Source: an uncultured Flavobacteriales bacterium (GTDB taxonomy: Bacteria > Bacteroidota > Bacteroidia > Flavobacteriales_E > Vicingaceae). From it: a stretch of DNA of 64,000 nucleotides. Each line of letters begins with the position of its first letter. Positions within the stretch are counted from its first letter, which is position 1. The translations under genes and the position numbers were made by a program. Shown piece by piece: positions 52,070-60,363 of this stretch. The DNA is taken from assembly GCA_937901255.1 (NCBI GenBank), contig CALCHN010000047.1, positions 7,149-71,148 on the forward strand, in the 5' to 3' direction. The notes under the pieces are model-generated. The model made no database searches. It was not told where the DNA came from and saw only the letters and a program-made list of their open reading frames with translations.

Positions 52070-53866
52070 TTAATGAATTTCTATTTCGTAAGGCATTCTT
52101 GCTAATATTCCTTGCTGAGTAGATAATCTTTCAACAGCTCTGTAATATTTATACCCTTCGCCCATTTGTTTTTTCATGTAATAAGCTTCCATATCTCCAG
52201 ATAAAGTAATTAACAACTCATTAAACGGATTTTTCTCTGCTTTTGGATATGCAGTTAAAGTATAATCTTCCATTTCTGCTAACCCTTTAGCTATTTCAAT
52301 TGCCTTATTCATCCCTCCTATTTCATCAACTAAACCAATTTTTTTAGCATCTATTCCTGTCCAAACTCTTCCTTGTCCGATAGAATCTACTTGTTCTTTG
52401 GTCATTCCTCTACCTTCAGCTACTTTAGTAATGAAATCATCATAAATATTTTCTACACCAATTTGTATAATGTCTTTTTCTTCTTGAGTTAATGGTCTGA
52501 AGATAGTCAACATATCAGCATGGGTATTAGTTTTAACGGTATCAAAAGTAATTCCCAATTTATTATTGAAAAACCCTTGAGCGTTAGGAATTAAACCAAA
52601 AACACCAATAGAACCAGTAATTGTTTTCTCATCGGCAACAATTTTGTCAGCTGCACAAGAAATATAATATCCACCTGATGCAGCTACATTACCCATAGAA
52701 ACTACAACTGGTTTTACTTTTTTAGCTAAAATCACTTCTCTCCACATCACATCAGAAGCCATAGCACTTCCTCCTGGAGAATTTACTCTTAACACAATTG
52801 CTTTAACATTACTGTCTAAACGTGCTTCTCTAATTGCTTTAGAAATGGTTTCAGAACCCATTTCACCTTTTTCTCCCTTACCACTAACAATATCTCCACT
52901 TGCATAAACCACTGCAATTTGATTTGCTCTAGGTTCTGCTGTTTTCTCTTGCAATTCTTTTAATGGATCTTTACTTGCTGCTAAATATTTTGCTAATTCA
53001 ATAAAATTAAGGTCTTCGTAAGTAGCAACCTCTAATTTTTCCTTAAACATATCTAACAACTCATCTTTATACATTATTTCATCAACAAAACCTTCATTTT
53101 TAGCATCTATAGCTTTCTGAATTTTAATTCCATTAGCTAATTCATTAATTTTTTCAATGCTAATGTTTCTTGATGCAGCAACCTTTTCTAACATACTTCC
53201 CCAAGTAGTATTTAAAATTAACTGCATTTGGTTTCTGTTAGATTCACTCATTTTTTCTAACATAAATGGTTCTACAGCACTTTTAAATTTACCATGACGA
53301 ATAACTTGCATATCAACATCTAACTTAGCCAACGCATTTTTAAAGAACATTAATTCAGAAGATAATCCTCTTAATTCCATCATTCCTGCAGGGTTTAAAT
53401 AAATTTTATCTGCAACTGATGCTAAGTAATATCCTTTTTGAGTATAAATTTCTGAATAACTCACTATCCATTTACCAGTAGTTTTAAAATCTTCTAAGGC
53501 ATTTCTAATTTCTTCAACAGTTGCCATTCCGCCATTTACCACATTTAAATCTAAATAAATACCTTTAATTCTATCATCGGTTTTAGCTTTTTCAATAGTT
53601 GTTAAAATTTTATCCAACCCTAATTGTTTAGAAGGCTGCATTTTTCCAAAATCAAAATTCTCAAACGGATTTTCTGATGTTCTATCTGGAATTGGTTCAG
53701 TAAACTTAATATGCATTACTGAGTTATCTTTAATTTTTACTTCTTTATCCGATTCGGCTGAGGAAATTAAACTTCCTATAATTCCAAAAGTAATAAAGAA
53801 AAACAAAGCACCCATTACTATCATTGCTGCAATGGAAGCTAACATAATTTTAAAAAATTGTTTCAT
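52070..53866 (-). CDS. sppA: Signal peptide peptidase SppA (long, 67 kDa type)
   Basis: A 598-residue protein with an N-terminal membrane anchor (IMLASIAAMIVMGALFFFITF) and two SppA repeats. The catalytic Lys lies in VIRHGKFKSAVEP of the first repeat, and the nucleophile Ser in MGNVAASGGYYISCAADKIV of the second. Other landmarks are RVNSPGGSAMASDVMWREV and EGRGMTKEQVDSIGQGRVWT. It degrades cleaved signal peptides in the membrane. Length matches the tandem type of E. coli (618). It is divergent from folK across 296 bp, an arrangement I have the impression is common in this phylum. Confidence 0.95.
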   Translation of the reverse strand: MKQFFKIMLASIAAMIVMGALFFFITFGIIGSLISSAESDKEVKIKDNSVMHIKFTEPIPDRTSENPFENFDFGKMQPSKQLGLDKILTTIEKAKTDDRIKGIYLDLNVVNGGMATVEEIRNALEDFKTTGKWIVSYSEIYTQKGYYLASVADKIYLNPAGMMELRGLSSELMFFKNALAKLDVDMQVIRHGKFKSAVEPFMLEKMSESNRNQMQLILNTTWGSMLEKVAASRNISIEKINELANGIKIQKAIDAKNEGFVDEIMYKDELLDMFKEKLEVATYEDLNFIELAKYLAASKDPLKELQEKTAEPRANQIAVVYASGDIVSGKGEKGEMGSETISKAIREARLDSNVKAIVLRVNSPGGSAMASDVMWREVILAKKVKPVVVSMGNVAASGGYYISCAADKIVADEKTITGSIGVFGLIPNAQGFFNNKLGITFDTVKTNTHADMLTIFRPLTQEEKDIIQIGVENIYDDFITKVAEGRGMTKEQVDSIGQGRVWTGIDAKKIGLVDEIGGMNKAIEIAKGLAEMEDYTLTAYPKAEKNPFNELLITLSGDMEAYYMKKQMGEGYKYYRAVERLSTQQGILARMPYEIEIH

Positions 53867-54084
53867 CGTTTTATTTTTTATATGGTTTAAGTTCTAAGAA
53901 GTTGTTTAAAATCTCCTCTATAAATTAAAAAATGTTTCTTTTTTTCACATTACTTAGTTATTTTCTCCAATCATAACCTTCAGCTATGTTTCTCAAAAAT
54001 GCCTTGTATTGTATAAAAATAATTCATTTTCATTATTATATATGGACTTTAAACAACTTCTAAATTAATTCATGTTGATTTAAT

Positions 54085-54092
54085 TACCTTTG
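54085..54092 (+). promoter_or_regulatory. -7 promoter box upstream of folK
   Basis: TACCTTTG matches TAnnTTTG exactly. Transcription near 54098 would leave a leader of about 65 nt. Confidence 0.4.
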
Positions 54093-54162
54093 TCAACATA
54101 AATACAAATGTATATACCTTTTAAATAAAAAAAAGTATAAAATACACTAGTGGTAAGAAAAA

Positions 54163-54666
54163 ATGATGAGCGGAAAAAAAAATAATTATAATCAATTAAT
54201 ATTATCACTTGGTGGAAATCAAGGAGATGTAAAAAAAACATTTTTGTCGGCTAAAAATATGATTACTCAAGAAATTGGAACCATTATAAAAGAATCATCA
54301 ATCTTCCAAACTCAAGCTTGGGGAGTAGAAAATCAACCCGATTTTTTAAATCAAGTAATTGTTGTGGAAACAAAACTCTTCCCTGAAACTATTTTAGAAA
54401 GTTGTTTGGAAATTGAAGCTGAATTAGGACGAAAAAGAATGAAAAGATGGGGAGAAAGAACAATAGATATCGATTTGCTATTTATCAACAACGAAATTAT
54501 TAATACAGCAGACTTGCAAATACCACACCCTAGAATAGCAGAAAGAAATTTTATATTATATCCGTTAGATGAAATTCTTCCAGATTTTATACATCCCACT
54601 CTAAACAAAAGTATTAAACAGCTTAAAAATAATTGTGTTGATGATTTAAAAGTCTTTAAATATTAG
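54163..54666 (+). CDS. folK: 2-amino-4-hydroxy-6-hydroxymethyldihydropteridine pyrophosphokinase
   Basis: A 167-residue HPPK of normal length. It has the N-terminal LILSLGGNQGDVKKTF, the pterin site ESSIFQTQAWGVENQPDFLN, the catalytic LGRKRMKRWGERTIDIDLLF with the two Asp metal ligands (DIDLL), and PHPRIAERNFILYPL. It transfers pyrophosphate from ATP to 6-hydroxymethyldihydropterin in folate synthesis. The MM start offers two adjacent ATGs. FolB and FolP partners are not beside it. Confidence 0.96.
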   Translation: MMSGKKNNYNQLILSLGGNQGDVKKTFLSAKNMITQEIGTIIKESSIFQTQAWGVENQPDFLNQVIVVETKLFPETILESCLEIEAELGRKRMKRWGERTIDIDLLFINNEIINTADLQIPHPRIAERNFILYPLDEILPDFIHPTLNKSIKQLKNNCVDDLKVFKY

Positions 54667-54767
54667 CTTATCTAACAATATTTATAAGAAATAGTTTTTT
54701 TTTTATGAAAAACATTAGTTAATATTGCATCACGAAAACTAAATAAATTAAACTTAAATAATTAAAA

Positions 54768-56483
54768 ATGAGAACTAACAATTTAAGACTATTTTCTCTA
54801 TTTGTGGCTACATCAACAGTATTTGTTGCATGTAATCCACTAGCAAAAATGGTAAAAAGACAGGGTGAAGTAAACTACGAAGTGACTCCAAATCCTATGG
54901 AAATGCACGGAGACAGTATTCAAATCTCTGTTAATGGAAGCTTTCCAACAAAATATTTCCATAAAAAAGTAGCTGCAACTATTACTCCTGTTATTGTTTA
55001 TGATGGAGGAACTGAAGAATTTAAAGCGTTTAAACTAAAAGGTGAAGATTCTGAAGCAGAAGGAACAGTGATTAACTACGAAAAAGGTGGAAGTTTTTCG
55101 CATACTGCAAAAATTCCTTATAAAGATGGAATGCATAAAGCTACTTTAGAATTAAGAGCTAGCGGTGAATACAAAACAAAAACTAAAGATTTAGACCCAA
55201 GAAAAGCTGCTGACGGAACTATTATTACTCCTAAGTTAGTTATGGCTGCCGATAAAGCAATTATTGGTGCTGATAAATTTGAAAAATTCAACTTAGAAAA
55301 CAACAATGTTGAAATTCACTATTTAGTGAATAACTCTGTTGTTAGAGGTTCTGAAATGAATGATAAAGACATCAAAGACTTAAAATCTAAATTAAAAGGA
55401 TGGAAAGAAGATGTTAAAATGGAATTCAATAGCTTAGTTGTTGATGCTTATGCTTCTCCTGAAGGTGAAATTAGCAAAAACGAAAACTTAGCTAACGAAA
55501 GAGCTGCTTCTGCTGCAAAAAGCATTATTGCTTTATTGAAACAACATAAAATTGAAATCCCAGAAGGATTTGCTAAAGAAACTGGTAAAGGTGAAGATTG
55601 GGAAGGTTTCAAAAAATTAATGCAAGAATCTGACATTAAAGACAAAGAACTTATTATTAGAGTACTTGAACAATATTCAGATGTTACTAAAAGAGAAGAA
55701 GAAATTAAAAACTTAGCGGCTACTTACCAAGAAGTTGCTAAAAAGGTATTGCCTGTTTTAAGAAGATCTCAAGTTAACTTAGTGATGAAACACCACAACT
55801 TAACTGATGATGAAATTAAAACATTAGTAGATACTAAAATTGATTCTTTAGATGCTGAGCAAATGTTATATGCTGCTACTCTTTATGATGATATGGCTAA
55901 AAAAGAATCTATCTACAAAAGTTTTGTAACTAAATTTCCTAACGATTGGAGAGGTCCAAACAACTTAGGTTATTTATATGTTTCTCAAAACAAATTAGCT
56001 GACGCTAAAACTGAGTTTGAAAAAGCAAATGCTATTGAAAGCACTCCTGTTGTAAACAATAACCTAGGTGTTATTGCTAGATTAAACGGAGATTTAGCAG
56101 CTGCTAAAGAATACTACGATAAAGCTAACGGTGCTGGTAGTGAAGTAAATGAAAACAAAGGTATTATTAACATTATAGAAGGTAATTATGCTGATGCTGT
56201 TGCTAACTATTCTGGTGTTAATTCATTCAATGCTGCTTTAGCTAAGTTACTTAACGGAGATAATAACATAGGTCAAACTATAGATAACTCTGCTGATAAA
56301 GACGAAGCGTTAGCTTACTACTTAAAAGCTATTGCTGGAGCAAGATCAGGTGATAAAGGAATGATGGTTAATAACCTTAAATCTGCTACAGCTAAAGATG
56401 CTTCATTAAAAGCTAAAGCTAAAGATGATGCTGAATTCATCAAATACAGAGATGATGCAGAGTTTCAAGCAGCTGTAAATTAA
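54768..56483 (+). CDS. OmpA-like/TPR repeat lipoprotein
   Basis: A 571-residue protein with a signal and lipobox near residues 21-22 (STVFVAC). An extended N-terminal beta region (about 25-190) is followed by a region resembling OmpA-like peptidoglycan-binding sequence (VVDAYASPEGEISKNENLAN, about 225-245, with ERAASAAKSI). TPR-like repeats (about 370-520; WRGPNNLGYLYVSQNKLADA, NNLGVIARLNGDLAAA) form the rest. The DAYASPEG...N..LANERA pattern matches the ASPEGxxxxNxxLSxxRA of OmpA-like domains. Highly biased, Ala/Lys-rich codons suggest strong expression. It may anchor the envelope to peptidoglycan. Confidence 0.8.
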   Translation: MRTNNLRLFSLFVATSTVFVACNPLAKMVKRQGEVNYEVTPNPMEMHGDSIQISVNGSFPTKYFHKKVAATITPVIVYDGGTEEFKAFKLKGEDSEAEGTVINYEKGGSFSHTAKIPYKDGMHKATLELRASGEYKTKTKDLDPRKAADGTIITPKLVMAADKAIIGADKFEKFNLENNNVEIHYLVNNSVVRGSEMNDKDIKDLKSKLKGWKEDVKMEFNSLVVDAYASPEGEISKNENLANERAASAAKSIIALLKQHKIEIPEGFAKETGKGEDWEGFKKLMQESDIKDKELIIRVLEQYSDVTKREEEIKNLAATYQEVAKKVLPVLRRSQVNLVMKHHNLTDDEIKTLVDTKIDSLDAEQMLYAATLYDDMAKKESIYKSFVTKFPNDWRGPNNLGYLYVSQNKLADAKTEFEKANAIESTPVVNNNLGVIARLNGDLAAAKEYYDKANGAGSEVNENKGIINIIEGNYADAVANYSGVNSFNAALAKLLNGDNNIGQTIDNSADKDEALAYYLKAIAGARSGDKGMMVNNLKSATAKDASLKAKAKDDAEFIKYRDDAEFQAAVN

Positions 56484-56502
56484 TTAAATTACAATTCTCA
56501 TT

Positions 56503-56546
56503 AAAAAAGCTTTCTAGCATAATATGTTAGAAAGCTTTTTTTTTAC
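56503..56546 (+). terminator. Terminator after the OmpA/TPR lipoprotein gene
   Basis: Stem AAAAAAGCTTTCTA / TAGAAAGCTTTTTT with an 11-nt loop, then more T residues. Confidence 0.85.
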
Positions 56547-56598
56547 AATAATTATTTATACCTTAGCCAAAATTTTTATTAACATTTAATTATTTATT

Positions 56599-56781
56599 AT
56601 GAAAAAATTATTTTTAACCCTTTTAGTTGTTGGTGGTGTTGCTTTCACTACTACATCATGTTCTAAAGAAGAATGTAAATGTACAGGTGCTGAATCTTTT
56701 GATGAAGATGACTGCGATTGCAACGTTAAAGAAACTTGTGATAGCTTAAAAGCTTTAGGTGCTGACTGTAAAGTTGAGTAA
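56599..56781 (+). CDS. Cys-rich 60-residue lipoprotein
   Basis: The 60-residue product begins MKKLFLTLLVVGGVAFTTTS followed by lipobox Cys C21. The mature 40 residues contain six further Cys (ECKCTG, DCDCN, ETCDSL and DCKVE) and many acidic residues. This is reminiscent of small metal-binding or disulfide-linked proteins; no known family is identified. It lies between two terminators, so it forms its own small transcript. It directly precedes a MauE-thioredoxin gene, which could provide disulfide chemistry for it (inference). Confidence 0.7.
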   Translation: MKKLFLTLLVVGGVAFTTTSCSKEECKCTGAESFDEDDCDCNVKETCDSLKALGADCKVE

Positions 56782-56811
56782 TCCTATACTATTTAAGTAT
56801 CATTAAAACTT

Positions 56812-56844
56812 TATCCTACTATCATTATAGTAGGATATTTTTTT
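56812..56844 (+). terminator. Terminator between the Cys-rich lipoprotein and the MauE-like gene
   Basis: Perfect 11-bp stem TATCCTACTAT / ATAGTAGGATA with loop CATT, then TTTTTTT. It ends only a few bp before the ATG at 56849, so the downstream gene must be read through or have a promoter embedded in this region. Confidence 0.85.
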
Positions 56845-56848
56845 ACCT

Positions 56849-57751
56849 ATGAAGATATTATTTTTTATATTACAATTCATAACAGCTGGAGTGTTTATTC
56901 TCTCTGGAATAAGTAAGCTGTTCCCTATAGAACCTTTTGAGGTAGTTTTTATCGACTTAGGCATTTCAAATTGGATATTAGCTCCTTTTATAGCTAGAAC
57001 TATTATTGCCATTGAGATTTTTATCGGAATAGCTATTTTAATTAATCTATGGGCAAATAAACTAATTTACTATTTAGCCCAATCAATGCTAGTAGTATTT
57101 AGTGTTTACCTTGTTTTTTTACTATTTACCGAAGGGAACACAGCTGATTGTGGTTGTTTTGGTCAGCTTATCGCTCTTTCTCCACTAAATTCATTAATAA
57201 AAAACATTGTTTTAATTTTTATTTTATTTGCTATCCCTAAAAAAGATTGGCTTCCAAAAAAATGGCTTTTTATTATTGGTATTTTAATATCTTCTTTTGT
57301 TGCTACTTTTTTACTCAACAGAGTTGGTTTACAAAATACGCCTTCTAAATCCTTAAACAAATCGGTTGATTGGTCTGGGCTACCTCAAACTTTTTATCAA
57401 TCTAATACTGAAATCGATTTTACTTCTGGAAATAAAATTTTAGTCTTTTTTAGTGCTAGTTGTCCACATTGTGAAAATGCTGCTCATAAACTCTCCTTTC
57501 TAAACAAAAAAAATAACATTAACAATATAATCATTGTTATCGCTTCTAAAAAAGAAGATAAGTTAAATGAATTTATTACATCTACAGCATTAAACTACCC
57601 CATATTATGGATGACTGATGATACTTTTTTTAAATACAGCGGAGGAACTTTACCTTCCATTTATTACATTGAAGGAAGTGTTGTTAGAAAAAAATGGACA
57701 GGAGAATTTTTTGATGTTGATGAATTAAAAGAGTTTATTACTTATAATTAA
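56849..57751 (+). CDS. MauE/DoxX-like membrane domain fused to a thioredoxin-like domain
   Basis: A 300-residue protein with four membrane helices of the MauE/DoxX fold in the N-terminal half (ITAGVFILSGISKLFPIEPF, FIARTIIAIEIFIGIAILIN, LVVFSVYLVFLLF, and a fourth near 120). A CGCFG motif (NTADCGCFGQ) lies between helices, as in MauE proteins. A further helix (LFIIGILISSFVATFLLNRV) leads to a periplasmic thioredoxin-like domain with active site SASCPHCENA and cis-Pro GGTLPSI. Such fusions shuttle electrons across the membrane for thiol oxidation or reduction. It follows the Cys-rich lipoprotein gene. Confidence 0.85.
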   Translation: MKILFFILQFITAGVFILSGISKLFPIEPFEVVFIDLGISNWILAPFIARTIIAIEIFIGIAILINLWANKLIYYLAQSMLVVFSVYLVFLLFTEGNTADCGCFGQLIALSPLNSLIKNIVLIFILFAIPKKDWLPKKWLFIIGILISSFVATFLLNRVGLQNTPSKSLNKSVDWSGLPQTFYQSNTEIDFTSGNKILVFFSASCPHCENAAHKLSFLNKKNNINNIIIVIASKKEDKLNEFITSTALNYPILWMTDDTFFKYSGGTLPSIYYIEGSVVRKKWTGEFFDVDELKEFITYN

Positions 57752-57793
57752 GCTCTCTACTTTAAAGTTATTCAACATTCAAAATAAATTAGG

Positions 57794-57801
57794 TATTTTT
57801 G
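57794..57801 (+). promoter_or_regulatory. -7 promoter box for the wzz-like gene
   Basis: TATTTTTG matches TAnnTTTG exactly. Transcription near 57808 would leave about 20 nt before the TTG start at 57827. Confidence 0.4.
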
Positions 57802-57826
57802 ACGTTCATTTTTAAACCTAAATCTA

Positions 57827-58846
57827 TTGAACTCACAAAAATCTTCAGACTTTCTCAATAATCAGAACTTATTGGTTTTAATGTTTAAATGGAAAAAACC
57901 ATTAATTATTGTAAGCGTTGCTGCATTTGTTATTTCAATCATTGCTTCGCTACTAATGACTGATATGTACAAATCAACTGTAACATTATTTCCTAGTACA
58001 AACAATTCTATTTCTAAACCTCTTATTGGTACTATTCCTGTTAGAGACGACATCTTAAAATTTGGAGAAAAAGAGGAAGCAGAACAAACACTTCAAATCC
58101 TTAAATCTGATCAAATTAGAAACAGAACTGTTCAAAATTTAAATTTAATAGAATACTATAATATTGATACACTCCAACCAAAATGGAAAGCAAAACTAAT
58201 AGAAGTCTTTCAAGGAAATATTACGTTTAACATCACTAAATTTTCTGCTGTAGAAATTGAAGTATTAGATAAATCACCAGAAATGGCTGCCAAAATTGCC
58301 AATGAAATTGCTTTTTTAATAGATACTGTAAAAAATGATATGCAAAGAAAAACTGCCCAAAAAGCACTTTCTTTAGTACAAGAAAAATATGATGACCAAA
58401 TTAAACATATAAAAATATTAGAAGACTCATTAAAAATATTAATGGGTTATGGCATTATAGATTATGAATCTCAAGTTGAAAGATATACAGAACAACTTTC
58501 TATTGCAATTTTACAAAACAAAACTAACGCTATTAAAACTTTAGAAGAGAAACTAACTGTTTTTTCTAAATACGGTTCACTTTTTTTTAATCTAAGAGAA
58601 AGGTTACTTGTAGAAACCAAACAGTTGTCATTTCTTCTCTCAAAACTACAAGAAGCAAAACTAGATGCTAACAACCAACTATCTCATATTTTTATTATTG
58701 ATTACGCTACTCCTGCAGATAAAAAACACTCTCCAAAAAGAATGATAATTGTATTAATTTCGGTGATGTCTGCTTTTCTTTTAACTTTTGTATTTTTATT
58801 ACTAAAAGATAGTATTTCTAATTTAACTGAACTAAAACAAGACTAA
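57827..58846 (+). CDS. Wzz/chain-length-determinant-like polysaccharide copolymerase (TTG start)
   Basis: The 339-residue protein has the Wzz layout: a cytoplasmic start, a first membrane helix (KKPLIIVSVAAFVISIIASL, about 24-44), a periplasmic coiled-coil domain (about 60-300), and a second helix (MIIVLISVMSAFLLTFVFLLL). The Pro-rich YATPADKKHSPKRM just before it is characteristic. The TTG at 57827 is preferred because the upstream sequence matches the family's N-terminal cytoplasmic tail; ATG 57881 would begin only six residues before the helix. It controls the length of surface polysaccharide and lies 10 bp before an O-antigen ligase-like gene. Confidence 0.85.
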   Translation: MNSQKSSDFLNNQNLLVLMFKWKKPLIIVSVAAFVISIIASLLMTDMYKSTVTLFPSTNNSISKPLIGTIPVRDDILKFGEKEEAEQTLQILKSDQIRNRTVQNLNLIEYYNIDTLQPKWKAKLIEVFQGNITFNITKFSAVEIEVLDKSPEMAAKIANEIAFLIDTVKNDMQRKTAQKALSLVQEKYDDQIKHIKILEDSLKILMGYGIIDYESQVERYTEQLSIAILQNKTNAIKTLEEKLTVFSKYGSLFFNLRERLLVETKQLSFLLSKLQEAKLDANNQLSHIFIIDYATPADKKHSPKRMIIVLISVMSAFLLTFVFLLLKDSISNLTELKQD

Positions 58847-58856
58847 AAAATTTAAT

Positions 58857-60326
58857 TTGATTAAACTACTTAATTCATATTGGATTTACCTTGCTAGTTT
58901 TTTGTTTATTCTGCTAAACAGTTATCTTCTTTATACCAACTTTCCTTATTTAGCTTTATTGCCACTTGCTGTAGCTTTAGTTTTTATGGCTTTTTTCCAT
59001 ATAGATAAACTCATGTGGTTTATTGTTTTTGCTACTCCCCTATCTTTTAATCTCGAAATTGGCGGACATGGTGGAATTGGCATGTACTTACCAACCGATC
59101 CTCTAATGTTTGGCGTTATGATTTTGTTTTTCTTTAAATTATTTTATCATAAAAAATACGACATTTCTATCTTTAAACATCCTGTTACCATAGCAATTGT
59201 AATCAACTTACTTTGGATTTTAATTACTTCTATTACTAGTACTATGCCCATAGTATCTTTTAAGTTTTTATTAGCTAGAATATGGTTTGTAGTTTGTTTT
59301 TATTTTATCGCTACTCAACTTTTTAAAAATTATAAAAACTATAAAGTTTACTTTTGGGCTTACATCATTCCGTTAATTGCCGTTATAACTTATAGTGTTG
59401 TCAGACTTTCTATATATAGTTTTGACGAAAAAGCTTCGCATTGGGTAATGTGGCCTTTTTATAAAGACCATACCTCTTACGGTGCTGCTTTAGCTATGTA
59501 TTTTCCTGTTTTATTTATTTTTCTTTTCAAAAAGAATACAGCTTTATTTAAATTAATAACTTTTACTGTAATTGCCATTTTTGTAGTAGGAATTATATTA
59601 TCCTATACCAGAGCTGCTTGGTTAAGCTTGTTTGCTGCAGCTGTTCTATTTATAATCTACAAACTTAAAATTAGATTCAGTTCCTTGCTTTTAGTAGGAG
59701 TTTTTGCAGCAATTATGTTGGCTAGTAGCTGGACAACCATTATGCACAGTCTTGAAAAAAATGACCAAGATTCTTCTGGAGAACTAGCTGAACATGTACA
59801 ATCTATGTCTAATGTTTCTACTGATGCTTCTAACTTAGAGCGACTAAATCGTTGGAGTTGTGCTTGGCGGATGTTTTTAGAAAAACCCATAGTTGGTTGG
59901 GGGCCGGGAACTTATATTTTTCAATATGCTCCCTTTCAACTTTCTAATGAAATGACCATTATAAGTACCAATACCAGTTCTAATGGAAATGCTCATAGTG
60001 AATACATCGGTCCATTAGCAGAGTCGGGTGTTTTTGGAACACTTACATTTTTGTTTATTGTTATAACTGTTTTTTACAGAGGTTCCTTACTTTACCATAA
60101 ACTGGAAGGCGAAAAGAAAACAGTCATACTTTTTACTTTATTAGGCTTATTCACTTACGTGCTACATGGATTTATGAATAACTATTTAGACACAGATAAA
60201 TTATCCATTCCTTTTTGGGGATTTATTGCTTTAATTGTTGCAATGGATGTCAATTATAATAAGGAAAGCCCCCTAAATCCCCCGAAAGGTGACTTTTCCA
60301 ACACACGAAACGAATATAGAACTTAA
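58857..60326 (+). CDS. O-antigen ligase/polymerase-like membrane protein with a repeat-derived tail
   Basis: A 489-residue protein with about 12 membrane helices, starting at TTG 58857 (MIKLLNSYWIYLASFLFILL). A large periplasmic loop (about 300-370) contains WGPGTYIFQYAPFQLSNEMT and NAHSEYIGPLAESGVFG, the conserved H-[ST]-E-Y...E-x-G-x-x-G core of the Wzy_C/WaaL group. The last 22 residues, with ESPLNPPKGDFSNTRNEYRT, are encoded by a GC-rich palindromic repeat, so the native protein probably ended earlier. It joins or polymerises saccharide units together with the upstream Wzz-like protein; no glycosyltransferases are adjacent. Confidence 0.87.
   Translation: MIKLLNSYWIYLASFLFILLNSYLLYTNFPYLALLPLAVALVFMAFFHIDKLMWFIVFATPLSFNLEIGGHGGIGMYLPTDPLMFGVMILFFFKLFYHKKYDISIFKHPVTIAIVINLLWILITSITSTMPIVSFKFLLARIWFVVCFYFIATQLFKNYKNYKVYFWAYIIPLIAVITYSVVRLSIYSFDEKASHWVMWPFYKDHTSYGAALAMYFPVLFIFLFKKNTALFKLITFTVIAIFVVGIILSYTRAAWLSLFAAAVLFIIYKLKIRFSSLLLVGVFAAIMLASSWTTIMHSLEKNDQDSSGELAEHVQSMSNVSTDASNLERLNRWSCAWRMFLEKPIVGWGPGTYIFQYAPFQLSNEMTIISTNTSSNGNAHSEYIGPLAESGVFGTLTFLFIVITVFYRGSLLYHKLEGEKKTVILFTLLGLFTYVLHGFMNNYLDTDKLSIPFWGFIALIVAMDVNYNKESPLNPPKGDFSNTRNEYRT
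60268..60310 (+). repeat. GC-rich repeat read into the O-antigen ligase-like C-terminus
   Basis: AGCCCCCTAAATCCCCCGAAA, then GGTGACTTTTCCAACACACG, lies in frame before the TAA at 60324-60326. It is a degraded copy of the GC-rich family (compare 37536-37577 and the right ends of the doublets at 7110-7140 and 8528-8556). Confidence 0.65.
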
Positions 60327-60363
60327 TAATAAACTATAAACATTTAAACTAATCAACTAACAA

